Position numbers and translations under genes: made by a program | NCBI RefSeq assembly: GCF_002423035.1 | Contig: NZ_DIUM01000003.1 | Span: forward strand, 1,310-65,309 | DNA: 64,000 nucleotides | Reading direction: 5' to 3' | Source: Thiocapsa sp. UBA6158 | GTDB lineage: Bacteria; Pseudomonadota; Gammaproteobacteria; Chromatiales; Chromatiaceae | Notes under the pieces: model-generated | The model's database searches: none | Seen by the model: only the letters and a program-made list of their open reading frames with translations | What the model was told of the DNA's origin: nothing | Part shown: in pieces, positions 39,396-48,217 of the stretch | How positions within the stretch are numbered: position 1 is the stretch's first letter | Layout: each line of letters begins with the position of its first letter

Positions 39396-41335
39396 GACCG
39401 GGTCGGACCGGTTGGATCCTGTCGTTTCGCGGCAAGACCGTCCTCGGCATCGCGCTGATCGAGATCGTCCTGCTCGCCATCTTGGTGTGGTCCAGTCTGA
39501 GCTATCTGGGCGATTCCAGCGCCCGTTCCATCGCCGAGCGCGCCTCCGCTACAGCCACGCAGCTCGCCGCCTTGGCCAAAGACGCGGTCTTGTCCGAGGA
39601 CCTGGCCAGCTTGGAGACCTTTGCCGACGAGGTCATGGCCAACGAGCAAACGGCCTACCTGCGCGTTATCGGCCACGGCAATCTCTTGGTCCAGCGCGGC
39701 ACGCCCGAGGTTCTTGCCAAGCCGTATCAGGCGGATTCGGCGCAGGTGCGCCCGGCCGACGGGGTGTTCGACGCCGATGCGCCGATCCGCGAGGGCGGCA
39801 TGGATTTCGGCCGAATCGAGCTGGGGATCTCCACCAAGGGGCAGGAACAGCTCTTCGGCGAGGCGCGTGCGCACCTCTTGGGCATCGCAACGATCGAGGT
39901 CGTGCTGGTTGCCTTGTTCTCGATCCTGCTGGGTACCTATCTCACACGCGCGTTGGATGGCCTGCGCGGGGCGGCGCAGGCCATCATCGAGGGCGGCCCC
40001 GGGTCTACGGTGCCGGTACGTGGCCGCGACGAGATCGCGGATACGGCACGCGCCTTCAACGCGATGTCCGAGCGTCTGCGGCGCAGCTACACGGAGCTGG
40101 ACGAGGCCCGCCGTCGTGCCGAGGCCGCCGCCGAGGAGGCGGAGGCGGCATCCGCCGAGGCCACCCGGGCCAATGCGGCCAAGTCCCGTTTTCTGGCGCA
40201 CATGAGCCATGAGCTGCGCACCCCGCTGAACGCCGTGTTGGGCACACTGGACCTCGCCGAAGACTGGGTGTTGCCGGCCGAGCAGCATGCGCAGCTGGGT
40301 ATCGCGCGGGACGCGGGCCGGGCGCTGCTGGAGCTGATCAACAACGTCCTCGACCTCTCCAAGATCGAGTCGGGCGAGATGGATCTCTACCCGGAGCGGG
40401 CGGACCTGGTCGCGCTGGTGCGTGCCGCGGCGGCGATGGTCCTGCCGCTCGCGCAGGCCAAGGGCCTGACGCTGGAGGTCCGGCTCGATCCGCGGTTGCC
40501 CCGCACCGTGTCGGTCGATCCGGTGCGTTTGCGTCAGGTGCTGATCAATCTGGCAGGCAATGCGGTGAAGTTCACCGCAGCGGGCCGAATCGAGCTGCGT
40601 GTGGAGACCCGATGCCCGGGCGAGGCCTGTCAACGCGTGCGCTTCGAGGTCATCGACTCGGGCATCGGGATTCCGTCGGAGCGTCAGGCCAGTCTGTTCG
40701 ACGAATTCACGCAGGTGAACGATCCTCTGAGCTACGACCGGCGCGGCGGAACCGGCCTCGGGCTGGCGATCGCGCAGCGCATCGTCAATCTGATGGGCGG
40801 GAGCATCCATGTCCAGAGTGCGCCCGGTCGCGGGAGCTGTTTCTGGTTCGAGCTGACCCTGATACCCGCGGAGCTGATTGCCCCGCCCGAACCCCGGCGG
40901 CGGGCCCCGAGCTGTCGTCCCGCGGAACAGGATGCCCGCGGTGCCCTGCCGATCCTGCTGGTCGACGACAACCAGGTCAATCGCATGGTGGCCGAGGCGA
41001 CCTTGAGAAAAGCAGGCTATCAGGTGCGCATCGCCACCAACGGCGCGGAAGCCTTGGAAGCGGTCTGCAGCGAGCCGATCGGGAGTATTCTGATGGATGT
41101 GTCCATGCCCGTCATGGACGGGATCGAGGCCTCGCGGCGGATTCGCGCGCTGAGCGGTTACCCCGGTCGCGTGCCTATTATTGCCATGACGGCGCACGCG
41201 TTGAAGGAAGAGGAGGATCGCTGCATGGCGGCGGGAATGGACGACTTCATCACGAAGCCCTTTCTCCGCGCGAACCTGCTGGCCGTGCTCACGCGCTGGC
41301 ATGGACAAGAGGCCGGATCGGGCGAGCCGCGGTAA
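39392..41335 (+). CDS. Hybrid sensor histidine kinase/response regulator
   Basis: This is a 647-residue inner-membrane kinase. TM1 lies near residues 12-34 (TVLGIALIEIVLLAILVWSS), followed by a periplasmic sensor region of about 130 residues, TM2 near 165-188, a HAMP domain, and a short coiled coil rich in Ala/Glu. The HisKA domain has SHELRTPLN with His273. The HATPase has NLAGNAVKF and GGTGLGLAI. The C-terminal receiver has LLVDDNQVNR and ILMDVSMPVMDG with Asp569. No separate output regulator is adjacent, so signal goes to a protein elsewhere. The ATGA overlap ties it to the PhnD-like protein, the likely ligand receptor. Confidence 0.92.
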   Translation: MRPGRTGWILSFRGKTVLGIALIEIVLLAILVWSSLSYLGDSSARSIAERASATATQLAALAKDAVLSEDLASLETFADEVMANEQTAYLRVIGHGNLLVQRGTPEVLAKPYQADSAQVRPADGVFDADAPIREGGMDFGRIELGISTKGQEQLFGEARAHLLGIATIEVVLVALFSILLGTYLTRALDGLRGAAQAIIEGGPGSTVPVRGRDEIADTARAFNAMSERLRRSYTELDEARRRAEAAAEEAEAASAEATRANAAKSRFLAHMSHELRTPLNAVLGTLDLAEDWVLPAEQHAQLGIARDAGRALLELINNVLDLSKIESGEMDLYPERADLVALVRAAAAMVLPLAQAKGLTLEVRLDPRLPRTVSVDPVRLRQVLINLAGNAVKFTAAGRIELRVETRCPGEACQRVRFEVIDSGIGIPSERQASLFDEFTQVNDPLSYDRRGGTGLGLAIAQRIVNLMGGSIHVQSAPGRGSCFWFELTLIPAELIAPPEPRRRAPSCRPAEQDARGALPILLVDDNQVNRMVAEATLRKAGYQVRIATNGAEALEAVCSEPIGSILMDVSMPVMDGIEASRRIRALSGYPGRVPIIAMTAHALKEEEDRCMAAGMDDFITKPFLRANLLAVLTRWHGQEAGSGEPR

Positions 41336-41341
41336 CAGCCG

Positions 41342-42385
41342 TCAAATAATGACGGTACCATCCTCGTCATCCGGGTCGAGTGCGTCGCGGTACTGCTCCA
41401 ACAAGGCCGCGGCGGCCTCCGGCTTGCCGAAGCAGGCGAGGTGATAAAGGGCCTCGCCTTCGGTGATGAGCGGGAGGTTGGTGCGGCCGATGACGATACC
41501 GCTCACCGGCGAGAGCACCGGGTCGTCGACCGGGCGGAAGGGGTCCGTGATGATGCCCAGTGTATCGCCCTTATTGACATGGGCGCCGAGCGGGGTGAGG
41601 GAGAGCAGAATGCCGCTTTGATGGGCACGGACCCAGACGCTGGATCGGGCGACGAGCGGTTCGGGTCCGACGGTGCGGCGCGGTACGGTGGATCGGATCA
41701 TCCCGAGGTGGCGCATGACGCCTAAGATGCCGCGCAGCCCCGCACGCACGGCGAATTCGTGGAAACGCAGCGCCTCGCCGCCCTCATAGAGCAGGATGGG
41801 GATGTCGCGCGCTACCGCCTCCGCACGCAGCGAGCCGGGCCGCACCTCCGCGTCGAGGATGACCGGTGTCTCGAATGCCTTCGCCAACGCCGGCATGTCC
41901 TCGCCGGCGTTGAGCGTGACGCGGATCTGAGGCAGGTTCTCGCGGTGCAGTGCGCCTGTGTGCAGGTCTATCCCGTGGGTGGAGCCATCGACAATCTCAC
42001 TGATGAGGGTTGCGGCGAGGCGTGCCGCGAGTGAGCCCTTTTCCGACCCGGGGAAGCTGCGGTTGAGATCGCGCCGGTCCGGGAGATAGCGCGATTGGCG
42101 GACATAGCCGTAGACGTTGACGACGGGCACGGCGAGCAGGGTACCGCTCAGCCGGCTCAGTGACTTCTGCTGCATCAGCCGGCGGATGATCTCGACCCCG
42201 TTGATCTCGTCGCCGTGGACGGACGCCGTGACGAACAGACGGGGGCCGGGCTTTCGGCCTCGAACCACATGCACCGGCATAAAGACCGGTGTGGTGGTGT
42301 AGAGATTAGGCAGCGGGATGTCGACCCGGGCGCGCTCTCCGGGCTGGATCTCGCGACCGGCGATGGTGACTGAATCTGCGGTCAT
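41342..42385 (-). CDS. Succinylglutamate desuccinylase/aspartoacylase family zinc hydrolase
   Basis: This is a 347-residue M14-like zinc-dependent deacylase. Zinc and catalytic motifs are TASVHGDEINGVEI (His and Glu ligands), DRRDLNRSFPG, and GIDLHTGALHR with the third ligand. The C-terminal beta domain includes VNKGDTLGIITDPF. Relatives of this family are often encoded near rimK, as here (the rimK gene starts the next minus-strand unit), suggesting a role in amino-acid or glutamate-tail hydrolysis. The exact substrate is unknown. Confidence 0.85.
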   Translation of the reverse strand: MTADSVTIAGREIQPGERARVDIPLPNLYTTTPVFMPVHVVRGRKPGPRLFVTASVHGDEINGVEIIRRLMQQKSLSRLSGTLLAVPVVNVYGYVRQSRYLPDRRDLNRSFPGSEKGSLAARLAATLISEIVDGSTHGIDLHTGALHRENLPQIRVTLNAGEDMPALAKAFETPVILDAEVRPGSLRAEAVARDIPILLYEGGEALRFHEFAVRAGLRGILGVMRHLGMIRSTVPRRTVGPEPLVARSSVWVRAHQSGILLSLTPLGAHVNKGDTLGIITDPFRPVDDPVLSPVSGIVIGRTNLPLITEGEALYHLACFGKPEAAAALLEQYRDALDPDDEDGTVII

Positions 42386-42449
42386 CGGCTGGCGTCCTTG
42401 GAGACAGACGCCACGATCTTGTCATGAAATCGCCATCTTGTGGGGGTTG

Positions 42450-42585
42450 GCTTTCTGCCTCCAGCCTCCAGCTATCGGCTTTCAGTCCAAGGCGATTTCC
42501 GAAAAGGGAGCTACCGGCGCGTAGGTGCGAATTTATTCGCACGCACAGCCCCCTCAGGTCTTTCGGGCATGTGCAGTCGTGATGC
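42450..42585. repeat. Repeat cluster: CCTCCAG tract, GTGCGAAT hairpin, CTTTCGGGCA unit
   Basis: Three repeat-type pieces fill the gap upstream of the aspartoacylase-like gene. They are a CCTCCAG tract (42455-42475), a hairpin GTGCGAAT/ATTCGCAC at 42525-42542, and CTTTCGGGCATGTGCAGTCG at 42560-42579, which matches 13127-13146 with three differences. As at 13101-13150, a hairpin precedes the CTTTCGGGCA unit. Confidence 0.45.
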
Positions 42586-42668
42586 CTTTTCCCGGAGATC
42601 ACCTAAATGGAGCCGTTGAGCCGCAAAGGCGATGCAGAATAATGCGGCGGCTGGCGGCTTCCCCGGCG

Positions 42669-43574
42669 TCACCCCTGCCCGCGTGTGCGGGTCTTGCCGA
42701 GCGCGGCGTTCTTCTCGACGAGCTCGATCATTTGCGAGGCGATGTCCTTGCCGGTGGCCCGCTCGATCCCTTCGAGCCCCGGGGACGAGTTGACCTCCAT
42801 CACCACCGGGCCGTGGTTGGAGCGCAGGATGTCTACGCCGGCGACGTTCAGGCCCATGATTTTGGCCGCGCGGGTGGCGGTGGAGCGCTCCTCGGGCGTG
42901 ATGCGGATCAGCGATGCGCTCCCGCCGCGATGCAGATTGGAGCGAAACTCGCCGGGCTTGGCCTGGCGCTTCATGCTCGCGACCACCTTGTCGCCGATCA
43001 CGAAACAGCGGATGTCGGCGCCGTTCGCCTCTTTGATGTATTCCTGCACCAGGATGTTGACCTTCAGGCCCATGAAGGCCTCGACCACGCTCTCGGCGGC
43101 CTGCTGAGTCTCGGCGAGCACCACGCCGATGCCTTGGGTGCCTTCCAACAGCTTGATCACCAGCGGGGCGCCGCCGACCATCTTGATCAGATCCTCGACA
43201 TCGTCCGGTGCGTGGGCGAACCCGGTGATGGGCAGGCCGATCCCCTTGCGCGAGAGCAGTTGCAGCGAGCGCAGCTTGTCGCGCGCGCGGCTGATGGCGA
43301 CCGACTCGTTCAACGGGTAAACCCCGAGCATCTCGAACTGACGCAGCACCGCCGTGCCGTAGAAGGTCACCGAGGCCCCGATGCGCGGGACGACGGCGTC
43401 GAAGTCGCCGAGCTCTTCGCCCCGATAGTGAATGGATGGGGCGTGCGAGGTGATGTTCATGTAGCAGCGCAGGACGTCGACGACCTTGGTCTCGTGTCCC
43501 CGCGCACGCGCAGCCTCGACGATGCGACGGGTCGAGTAGAGGGTCGGATTGCGCGAGAGGATGGCGATCTTCAT
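42669..43574 (-). CDS. rimK: RimK-type ATP-grasp glutamate ligase
   Basis: This 301-residue ATP-grasp enzyme starts MKIAILSRNPTLYSTRRIVE. It contains SRARDKLRSLQLLSRKGIGL, the ATP-binding loop PLVIKLLEGTQGIGVVLAET, and the metal-binding end GPVVMEVNSSPGLEGIE. E. coli RimK (300 residues) adds glutamates to ribosomal protein S6 and makes poly-glutamate. The near-identical length and motifs support the same assignment. The start ATG 43574 overlaps the lspA stop (ATGA), so it is attached to the ileS-lspA operon. Confidence 0.93.
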   Translation of the reverse strand: MKIAILSRNPTLYSTRRIVEAARARGHETKVVDVLRCYMNITSHAPSIHYRGEELGDFDAVVPRIGASVTFYGTAVLRQFEMLGVYPLNESVAISRARDKLRSLQLLSRKGIGLPITGFAHAPDDVEDLIKMVGGAPLVIKLLEGTQGIGVVLAETQQAAESVVEAFMGLKVNILVQEYIKEANGADIRCFVIGDKVVASMKRQAKPGEFRSNLHRGGSASLIRITPEERSTATRAAKIMGLNVAGVDILRSNHGPVVMEVNSSPGLEGIERATGKDIASQMIELVEKNAALGKTRTRGQG

Positions 43575-44053
43575 GACTTTTCGGGCGTCACCAGGGTCGT
43601 GGTCAGCATGATCACCACGCCGACACTGATGGCGCTGTCCGCGATGTTGAACGAGGGCCAGGGATTGAAGAGGGCGAGCGGGATGAGGGGAAGATACACC
43701 TGAATAAAGTCGACCACGTGACCGAGCAGCACCCGGTCGATCAGGTTGCCGACGGCCCCGCCGATGAGAAGCGCCAAGCCGAGGGCCAGCCAACCCTCGC
43801 CTGACTTCAGACGCAGCAGCCAGACGGTGAGACCGATCGTGATGCCGACGGCGACGAGTGCGAACAGCCAGCGCTGCCAACCGCCGGCATCGGCCAGGAA
43901 GCTGAAGGCGGCGCCGGTGTTGAACATCAGGGTCAGGTTGAAATTCGGGATCAGCTCGATGACCTCGAAGGGCTCGAGCAGACCCAGCACCAGCCACTTG
44001 GTGCCCTGATCCAGCACCAGGACGACGAGCGAGAGCCAGAGCCAGTGTTTCAT
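43571..44053 (-). CDS. lspA: Lipoprotein signal peptidase
   Basis: This 160-residue inner-membrane aspartyl protease has four helices and cleaves prolipoprotein signal peptides after Lgt has modified them. It has the conserved NFNLTLMFNTGAAFSFLA, GGAVGNLIDRVLLGHVVDFI with the first catalytic Asp, and FNIADSAISVGV with the second. ATG 44053 gives the family start MKHWLWLSLVVLVLDQGTKW. It lies 70 bases after ileS, in the classical ileS-lspA order. Several lipoproteins and lgt itself are encoded in this window. Confidence 0.96.
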   Translation of the reverse strand: MKHWLWLSLVVLVLDQGTKWLVLGLLEPFEVIELIPNFNLTLMFNTGAAFSFLADAGGWQRWLFALVAVGITIGLTVWLLRLKSGEGWLALGLALLIGGAVGNLIDRVLLGHVVDFIQVYLPLIPLALFNPWPSFNIADSAISVGVVIMLTTTLVTPEKS

Positions 44054-44123
44054 GACGGCGCCTGTGGTGCTCGAGCCGGTCGCCGAACCAGTCGCCGAAC
44101 CGGCCTTCGGCGATGCATGCGCC

Positions 44124-46955
44124 TTAGGCATAGCGGCGGATCTCGCCGCTGCCGGCGACATTCTCCGCACAGCGCCCGCACAGCTCCGGATGTTCGGCGT
44201 GTGTGCCGACATCCGGGCGATGATGCCAGCAGCGCACGCACTTGGTGTTCGGCGAGGGCGTCACCTGAACGGAAAGTCCCGTCAGGTCGGTGTCGAGCGC
44301 CTCAGAAGAACGCGCGCTGACGGGGTGCAGACGCACCTCCGAGGTGATGAGCGCGAAGCGCAGCTCACCCCCGAGGCGCCCGAGCAGGGCGCAGAGTGGA
44401 TCGTCACAATAGAGATCAAGCTCGGCATCCAGCGACGAGCCGATCAGCCCGGCCTTGCGTGCGGTCTCCAGCGCGGGTCCGACGGCCAGCCGGGTCGCGA
44501 TGACCTGATCCCAGAAGGCGCGGTCCATGGGGTCGCCGTCGGCGAGCGGGAAGAGCCCCGCGTACCAGGTCTCGACGAAGACGGTCTCGGCGCGCTCGCC
44601 CGGCAGGTGTTGCCAGATCTCCTCGGCGGTAAAGCTGAGGATCGGGGCAAGCCAACGGCTCATCGCCTCGGCGATGTGGTACATCGCGCTCTGGCAGGAG
44701 CGACGCGGCAGGCTGTTCGCCGGCGTGGTGTATTGACGGTCCTTGATGACGTCCAGATAAAAGGAGCCCATGTCGACGACACAGAATTGCTGGACCTTCT
44801 GATAGATGAGGTGGAACTGGTAGTCGCGATAGGCCTCGATGATCTCCTCCTGAAGCCGGAAGGCGCGATCCACCGCCCAGCGGTCCAGCTCGATCATGGC
44901 CTCGGGTGCAACCCGATCGGTCGCCGGATCGAAGCCGTTGAGGTTGGCGAGCAGGAAACGTGCTGTGTTGCGGATGCGTCGATAGGCGTCCGCGGTACGT
45001 TTGAGGATCTCGTCGCTGACGCTCATCTCGGCGCGGTAGTCGGTCGCCGCGACCCACAGACGGATGATGTCCGCCCCCAGTGTCTTCATCACATCCTGCG
45101 GCTTGACCACATTACCCTTGGACTTGGACATCTTCTCGCCCTTGGCATCGACCGTGAAGCCGTGGGTGAGGACTTCACGGTAGGGCGCGCGCTCATGCAT
45201 GGCCACCGAGGTCATGAGCGAGCTTTGGAACCAGCCGCGATGTTGATCCGAGCCTTCAAGATAGAGATCGGCGGGCGCATGCAGCCCGTCGCGATGCTCG
45301 AGCACGCAGGCGTGAGTGACGCCCGAGTCGAACCAGACATCCAGTGTGTCCTGGACCTTCTCGTACTCGGCACCTTCGGTCTCGCCGAGCAGGTCGGCCG
45401 GCGCGAGCGCGAACCAGGCCTCGATGCCCTGCTGCCCGACCCGGCTCGCGACCTCCTCGATCAGCTCGGCGGTGCGCGGGTGCAGCTCGCCCGTGACCTT
45501 GTGGACGAGGAGCGTGATGGGCACGCCCCAGGTGCGCTGGCGCGAGATACACCAGTCCGGCCGGCCTTGAACCATCCCTTCGATGCGGCTCTGACCCCAA
45601 TCGGGTATCCAGCTCACATGGCCGATCTCGCGCAGGGCGGCCTTGCGCAGACCCTGCTTCTCCATGCTGATGAACCACTGAGGCGTGGCGCGGAAGATGA
45701 TCGGCGTCTTGTGACGCCAGCAATGTGGATAACTGTGGGTGAAGCGGGTCGCCAGCAGCAGTGCACCCTTGGCCTTCAAGGTCTCGACGACCTGCTCGTT
45801 GGCCTTGAAGACGTTCTCGCCCGCGAAGAGCCGCGTGTCGGGCAGAAAACGCCCATCCCCGCCGACCGGGTTGTGGACCGGCAGGTGATAGCGCTGACCG
45901 ACGATATAGTCATCCAGACCGTGACCGGGCGCGGTATGCACGGCTCCGGTGCCGGCATCGAGCGTCACATGCTCGCCGACGATCACGGGCACCTCGCGGT
46001 CGTAGAAGGGGTGCTTTAGCTTGAGTCCCTCGAAGTCGATCCCGCGGCCGTAGCCGAGCACCCGATACTGATCGATCCCCCAGCGGTCCATGGTGTCCTT
46101 GAGCAGACCCTCGGCGACGATGAGGCGCTCGTGGCCCTGCGCGGACTCGACCGCGACGACCACGTATTCAAGCTCAGGATTGAGTGCGACCGCTTGGTTG
46201 GCCGGGAGTGTCCAGGGCGTCGTGGTCCAGATCACGATCGATGCCGGACCTTCGCCGCAGCCGTTGGGCGTGCCGTGACAGCGTGCGGCGAGCGACTCGG
46301 GCTCGACCACCGGGAAGCGCACGTCGATCGCGATCGATTGCTTGTCGGCATACTCGACCTCGGCCTCGGCCAGGGCCGATCCGCAGTCGATGCACCAGTG
46401 CACCGGCTTGAAGCCCTTCTGCACATGACCGTTGGCGATGATGCGCCCGAGCGAGCGGATGATTTCGGCCTCGAAGGCGAAGTCCATCGTCAGATAGGGG
46501 TTCTCCCAGTCGCCGAGGACGCCGAGACGCTTGAAGTCGGCGCGCTGGCCGTCGATCTGCTTGGCGGCATAGTCGCGGCAGGCGAGACGAAACTCCGCGA
46601 CGCTGATCTTGTGTCCCGGTTTACCCTTCTTCTTCTCGACCTGCAGCTCGATCGGCAGGCCGTGACAGTCCCAGCCGGGCACATAGGGCGCATCGAATCC
46701 GTCGAGCGTGCGCGCCTTGACGATGATGTCCTTGAGCACCTTGTTGACCGCATGACCGATATGGATCTCGCCGTTCGCGTAGGGCGGGCCGTCGTGCAGG
46801 ATGAAGGTCGGAGCGCCCGCGCGGGCCTGGCGGATCAGGGCGTAGAGCGCCATCGACTCCCAGTGTTCGAGCATCGCGGGCTCGCGCTGGGCGAGGTTCG
46901 CCTTCATCGGGAAGCCCGTGTTCGGGAGGTTCAGGGTGTCTTTGTAGTCGGTCAC
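44124..46955 (-). CDS. ileS: Isoleucine--tRNA ligase
   Basis: This is a 943-residue class I synthetase (E. coli 938). HIGH motif: PYANGEIHIGHAVNKVLKDI near residue 60. KMSKS motif: GEKMSKSKGNVV. A WCISRQRTWGVPI segment precedes it. The C-terminal zinc finger CVRCWHHRPDVG...CGRCAENV is present. The editing domain is intact (TTTPWTLPANQAVALNPELE). GTG 46955 is the start that gives the family N-terminus (TDYKDTLNLPNTGFPMKANL). It is part of the murJ-ribF-ileS-lspA unit. Confidence 0.97.
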   Translation of the reverse strand: MTDYKDTLNLPNTGFPMKANLAQREPAMLEHWESMALYALIRQARAGAPTFILHDGPPYANGEIHIGHAVNKVLKDIIVKARTLDGFDAPYVPGWDCHGLPIELQVEKKKGKPGHKISVAEFRLACRDYAAKQIDGQRADFKRLGVLGDWENPYLTMDFAFEAEIIRSLGRIIANGHVQKGFKPVHWCIDCGSALAEAEVEYADKQSIAIDVRFPVVEPESLAARCHGTPNGCGEGPASIVIWTTTPWTLPANQAVALNPELEYVVVAVESAQGHERLIVAEGLLKDTMDRWGIDQYRVLGYGRGIDFEGLKLKHPFYDREVPVIVGEHVTLDAGTGAVHTAPGHGLDDYIVGQRYHLPVHNPVGGDGRFLPDTRLFAGENVFKANEQVVETLKAKGALLLATRFTHSYPHCWRHKTPIIFRATPQWFISMEKQGLRKAALREIGHVSWIPDWGQSRIEGMVQGRPDWCISRQRTWGVPITLLVHKVTGELHPRTAELIEEVASRVGQQGIEAWFALAPADLLGETEGAEYEKVQDTLDVWFDSGVTHACVLEHRDGLHAPADLYLEGSDQHRGWFQSSLMTSVAMHERAPYREVLTHGFTVDAKGEKMSKSKGNVVKPQDVMKTLGADIIRLWVAATDYRAEMSVSDEILKRTADAYRRIRNTARFLLANLNGFDPATDRVAPEAMIELDRWAVDRAFRLQEEIIEAYRDYQFHLIYQKVQQFCVVDMGSFYLDVIKDRQYTTPANSLPRRSCQSAMYHIAEAMSRWLAPILSFTAEEIWQHLPGERAETVFVETWYAGLFPLADGDPMDRAFWDQVIATRLAVGPALETARKAGLIGSSLDAELDLYCDDPLCALLGRLGGELRFALITSEVRLHPVSARSSEALDTDLTGLSVQVTPSPNTKCVRCWHHRPDVGTHAEHPELCGRCAENVAGSGEIRRYA

Positions 46956-47091
46956 GTGGCTTGGTCTCGGTGCGTCGGAAGGGGTTGCGTAGGATCCTCG
47001 AACGGGCTCCGGGGCGAACAAAGGAGGATTGTGGCTTGCTCGGCCGTGCGAGGCAAAGGTGATCGCGCCCGGGTACGAGCCCCGAGCCGAC

Positions 47092-48096
47092 TCAGGGCTG
47101 GAGGCCGGCGACGGGGGGGCGGAGGCGGCTGTCCGGGTCATGCGGCGCGGCGGACCTGAGATACTCGCGTGCTACCCGCGCATCGACCTGAATCTGATCC
47201 TTGAGCGCATCGAATGACTCGAACCGCTTCTCGTCGCGCAGCTTCAGCTGAAATTCGACCTCCAAGTGATGTCCGTAGATCTCCCGGTCGAAGTCGAAGA
47301 GATGCACCTCGAGTCGATAGTCCTTGCCGTTGACGGTCGGGCGTGTGCCGACGTTGGCCACACCCGGGAGCGGGGTCGGGCCGAGCCCGGACACCATGAC
47401 GGCGTAAACGCCGCGCACCGGGCTGAAACGGCGGTGCAGGTCGATGTTCGCGGTCGGAAAGCCGATGCTGCGACCGCGTTTGGCACCGTGGGAGACGCGA
47501 CCCTGCATCCGGTAGGGGCGTCCGAGCAGGTGACGGGCGTGCTCGAGGTCGCCGCGACCGAGCGCATCGCGCACCCGGGTGCTGCTGATCCGCTCGGCGC
47601 CGTGGGTGATGGTGTGCAGATCCTCGACCTCGAATCCGCTATCGTCGTTCCGGCCGGCCTGTCCCATCGCGTGCAGCAGGGCATAGTCCCCTTCGCGACC
47701 GCGACCGAATCGGAAGTCGTCGCCGACCAAGAGATAACGTACGCCGAGCCCGTCGAGCAGGAGTCGCTGCACGAAGTCGCGTGCACCCATCCCGGCGAGT
47801 TTCGGGTTGAACTCGAGGAGCATCACCCGTTCGATGCCGCAGTCCTGGATCGCCGCCAGCTTTTCGCGCAGCCGCGTGAGCCGTGCGGGCGCCGACTCGG
47901 GCGCGAAGAACTCCATCGGTTGCGGCTCGAAGGTGATGACGGTCGCCGGCAGACCGAGCTCGCGTCCGCGCGCCAACAGCCGCTGGAAGACGGTCCGGTG
48001 GCCCAAGTGGACACCGTCGAAGTTGCCGATGGTCGCAACGCAACCTCGGTCGGTCTGGCGCAGGTTGTGTAAGCCTCGGATCAGCCGCATTGCCAT
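47092..48096 (-). CDS. ribF: Bifunctional riboflavin kinase/FAD synthetase
   Basis: This is a 334-residue enzyme that makes FMN and FAD. The N-terminal adenylyltransferase domain has CVATIGNFDGVHLGHRTVFQ and VRYLLVGDDFRFGRGREGDY. The C-terminal kinase domain has GRSIGFPTANIDLHRRFSPV and GVANVGTRPTVNGKDYRLEV. The length is near E. coli RibF (313). It lies between murJ and ileS in the conserved order, with a 136-base gap before the ileS start. Confidence 0.96.
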   Translation of the reverse strand: MAMRLIRGLHNLRQTDRGCVATIGNFDGVHLGHRTVFQRLLARGRELGLPATVITFEPQPMEFFAPESAPARLTRLREKLAAIQDCGIERVMLLEFNPKLAGMGARDFVQRLLLDGLGVRYLLVGDDFRFGRGREGDYALLHAMGQAGRNDDSGFEVEDLHTITHGAERISSTRVRDALGRGDLEHARHLLGRPYRMQGRVSHGAKRGRSIGFPTANIDLHRRFSPVRGVYAVMVSGLGPTPLPGVANVGTRPTVNGKDYRLEVHLFDFDREIYGHHLEVEFQLKLRDEKRFESFDALKDQIQVDARVAREYLRSAAPHDPDSRLRPPVAGLQP

Positions 48097-48217
48097 CTGC
48101 CTCGGGAAGCCGGAGCGTCAGTATACGCGAGCACTGCGACGTCCCGAACCGTCAAGCGGGCCTTATCCGGTCGAGTCGACTGCCGATCCCCGATCGGCCG
48201 CGTCCGGCGACCCCGAC

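Noticed and set aside
44052..46019. Long plus-strand open frame opposite ileS (655 codons)
   Set aside because: It is antisense to a complete ileS with HIGH and KMSKS motifs, and its own composition is not protein-like.
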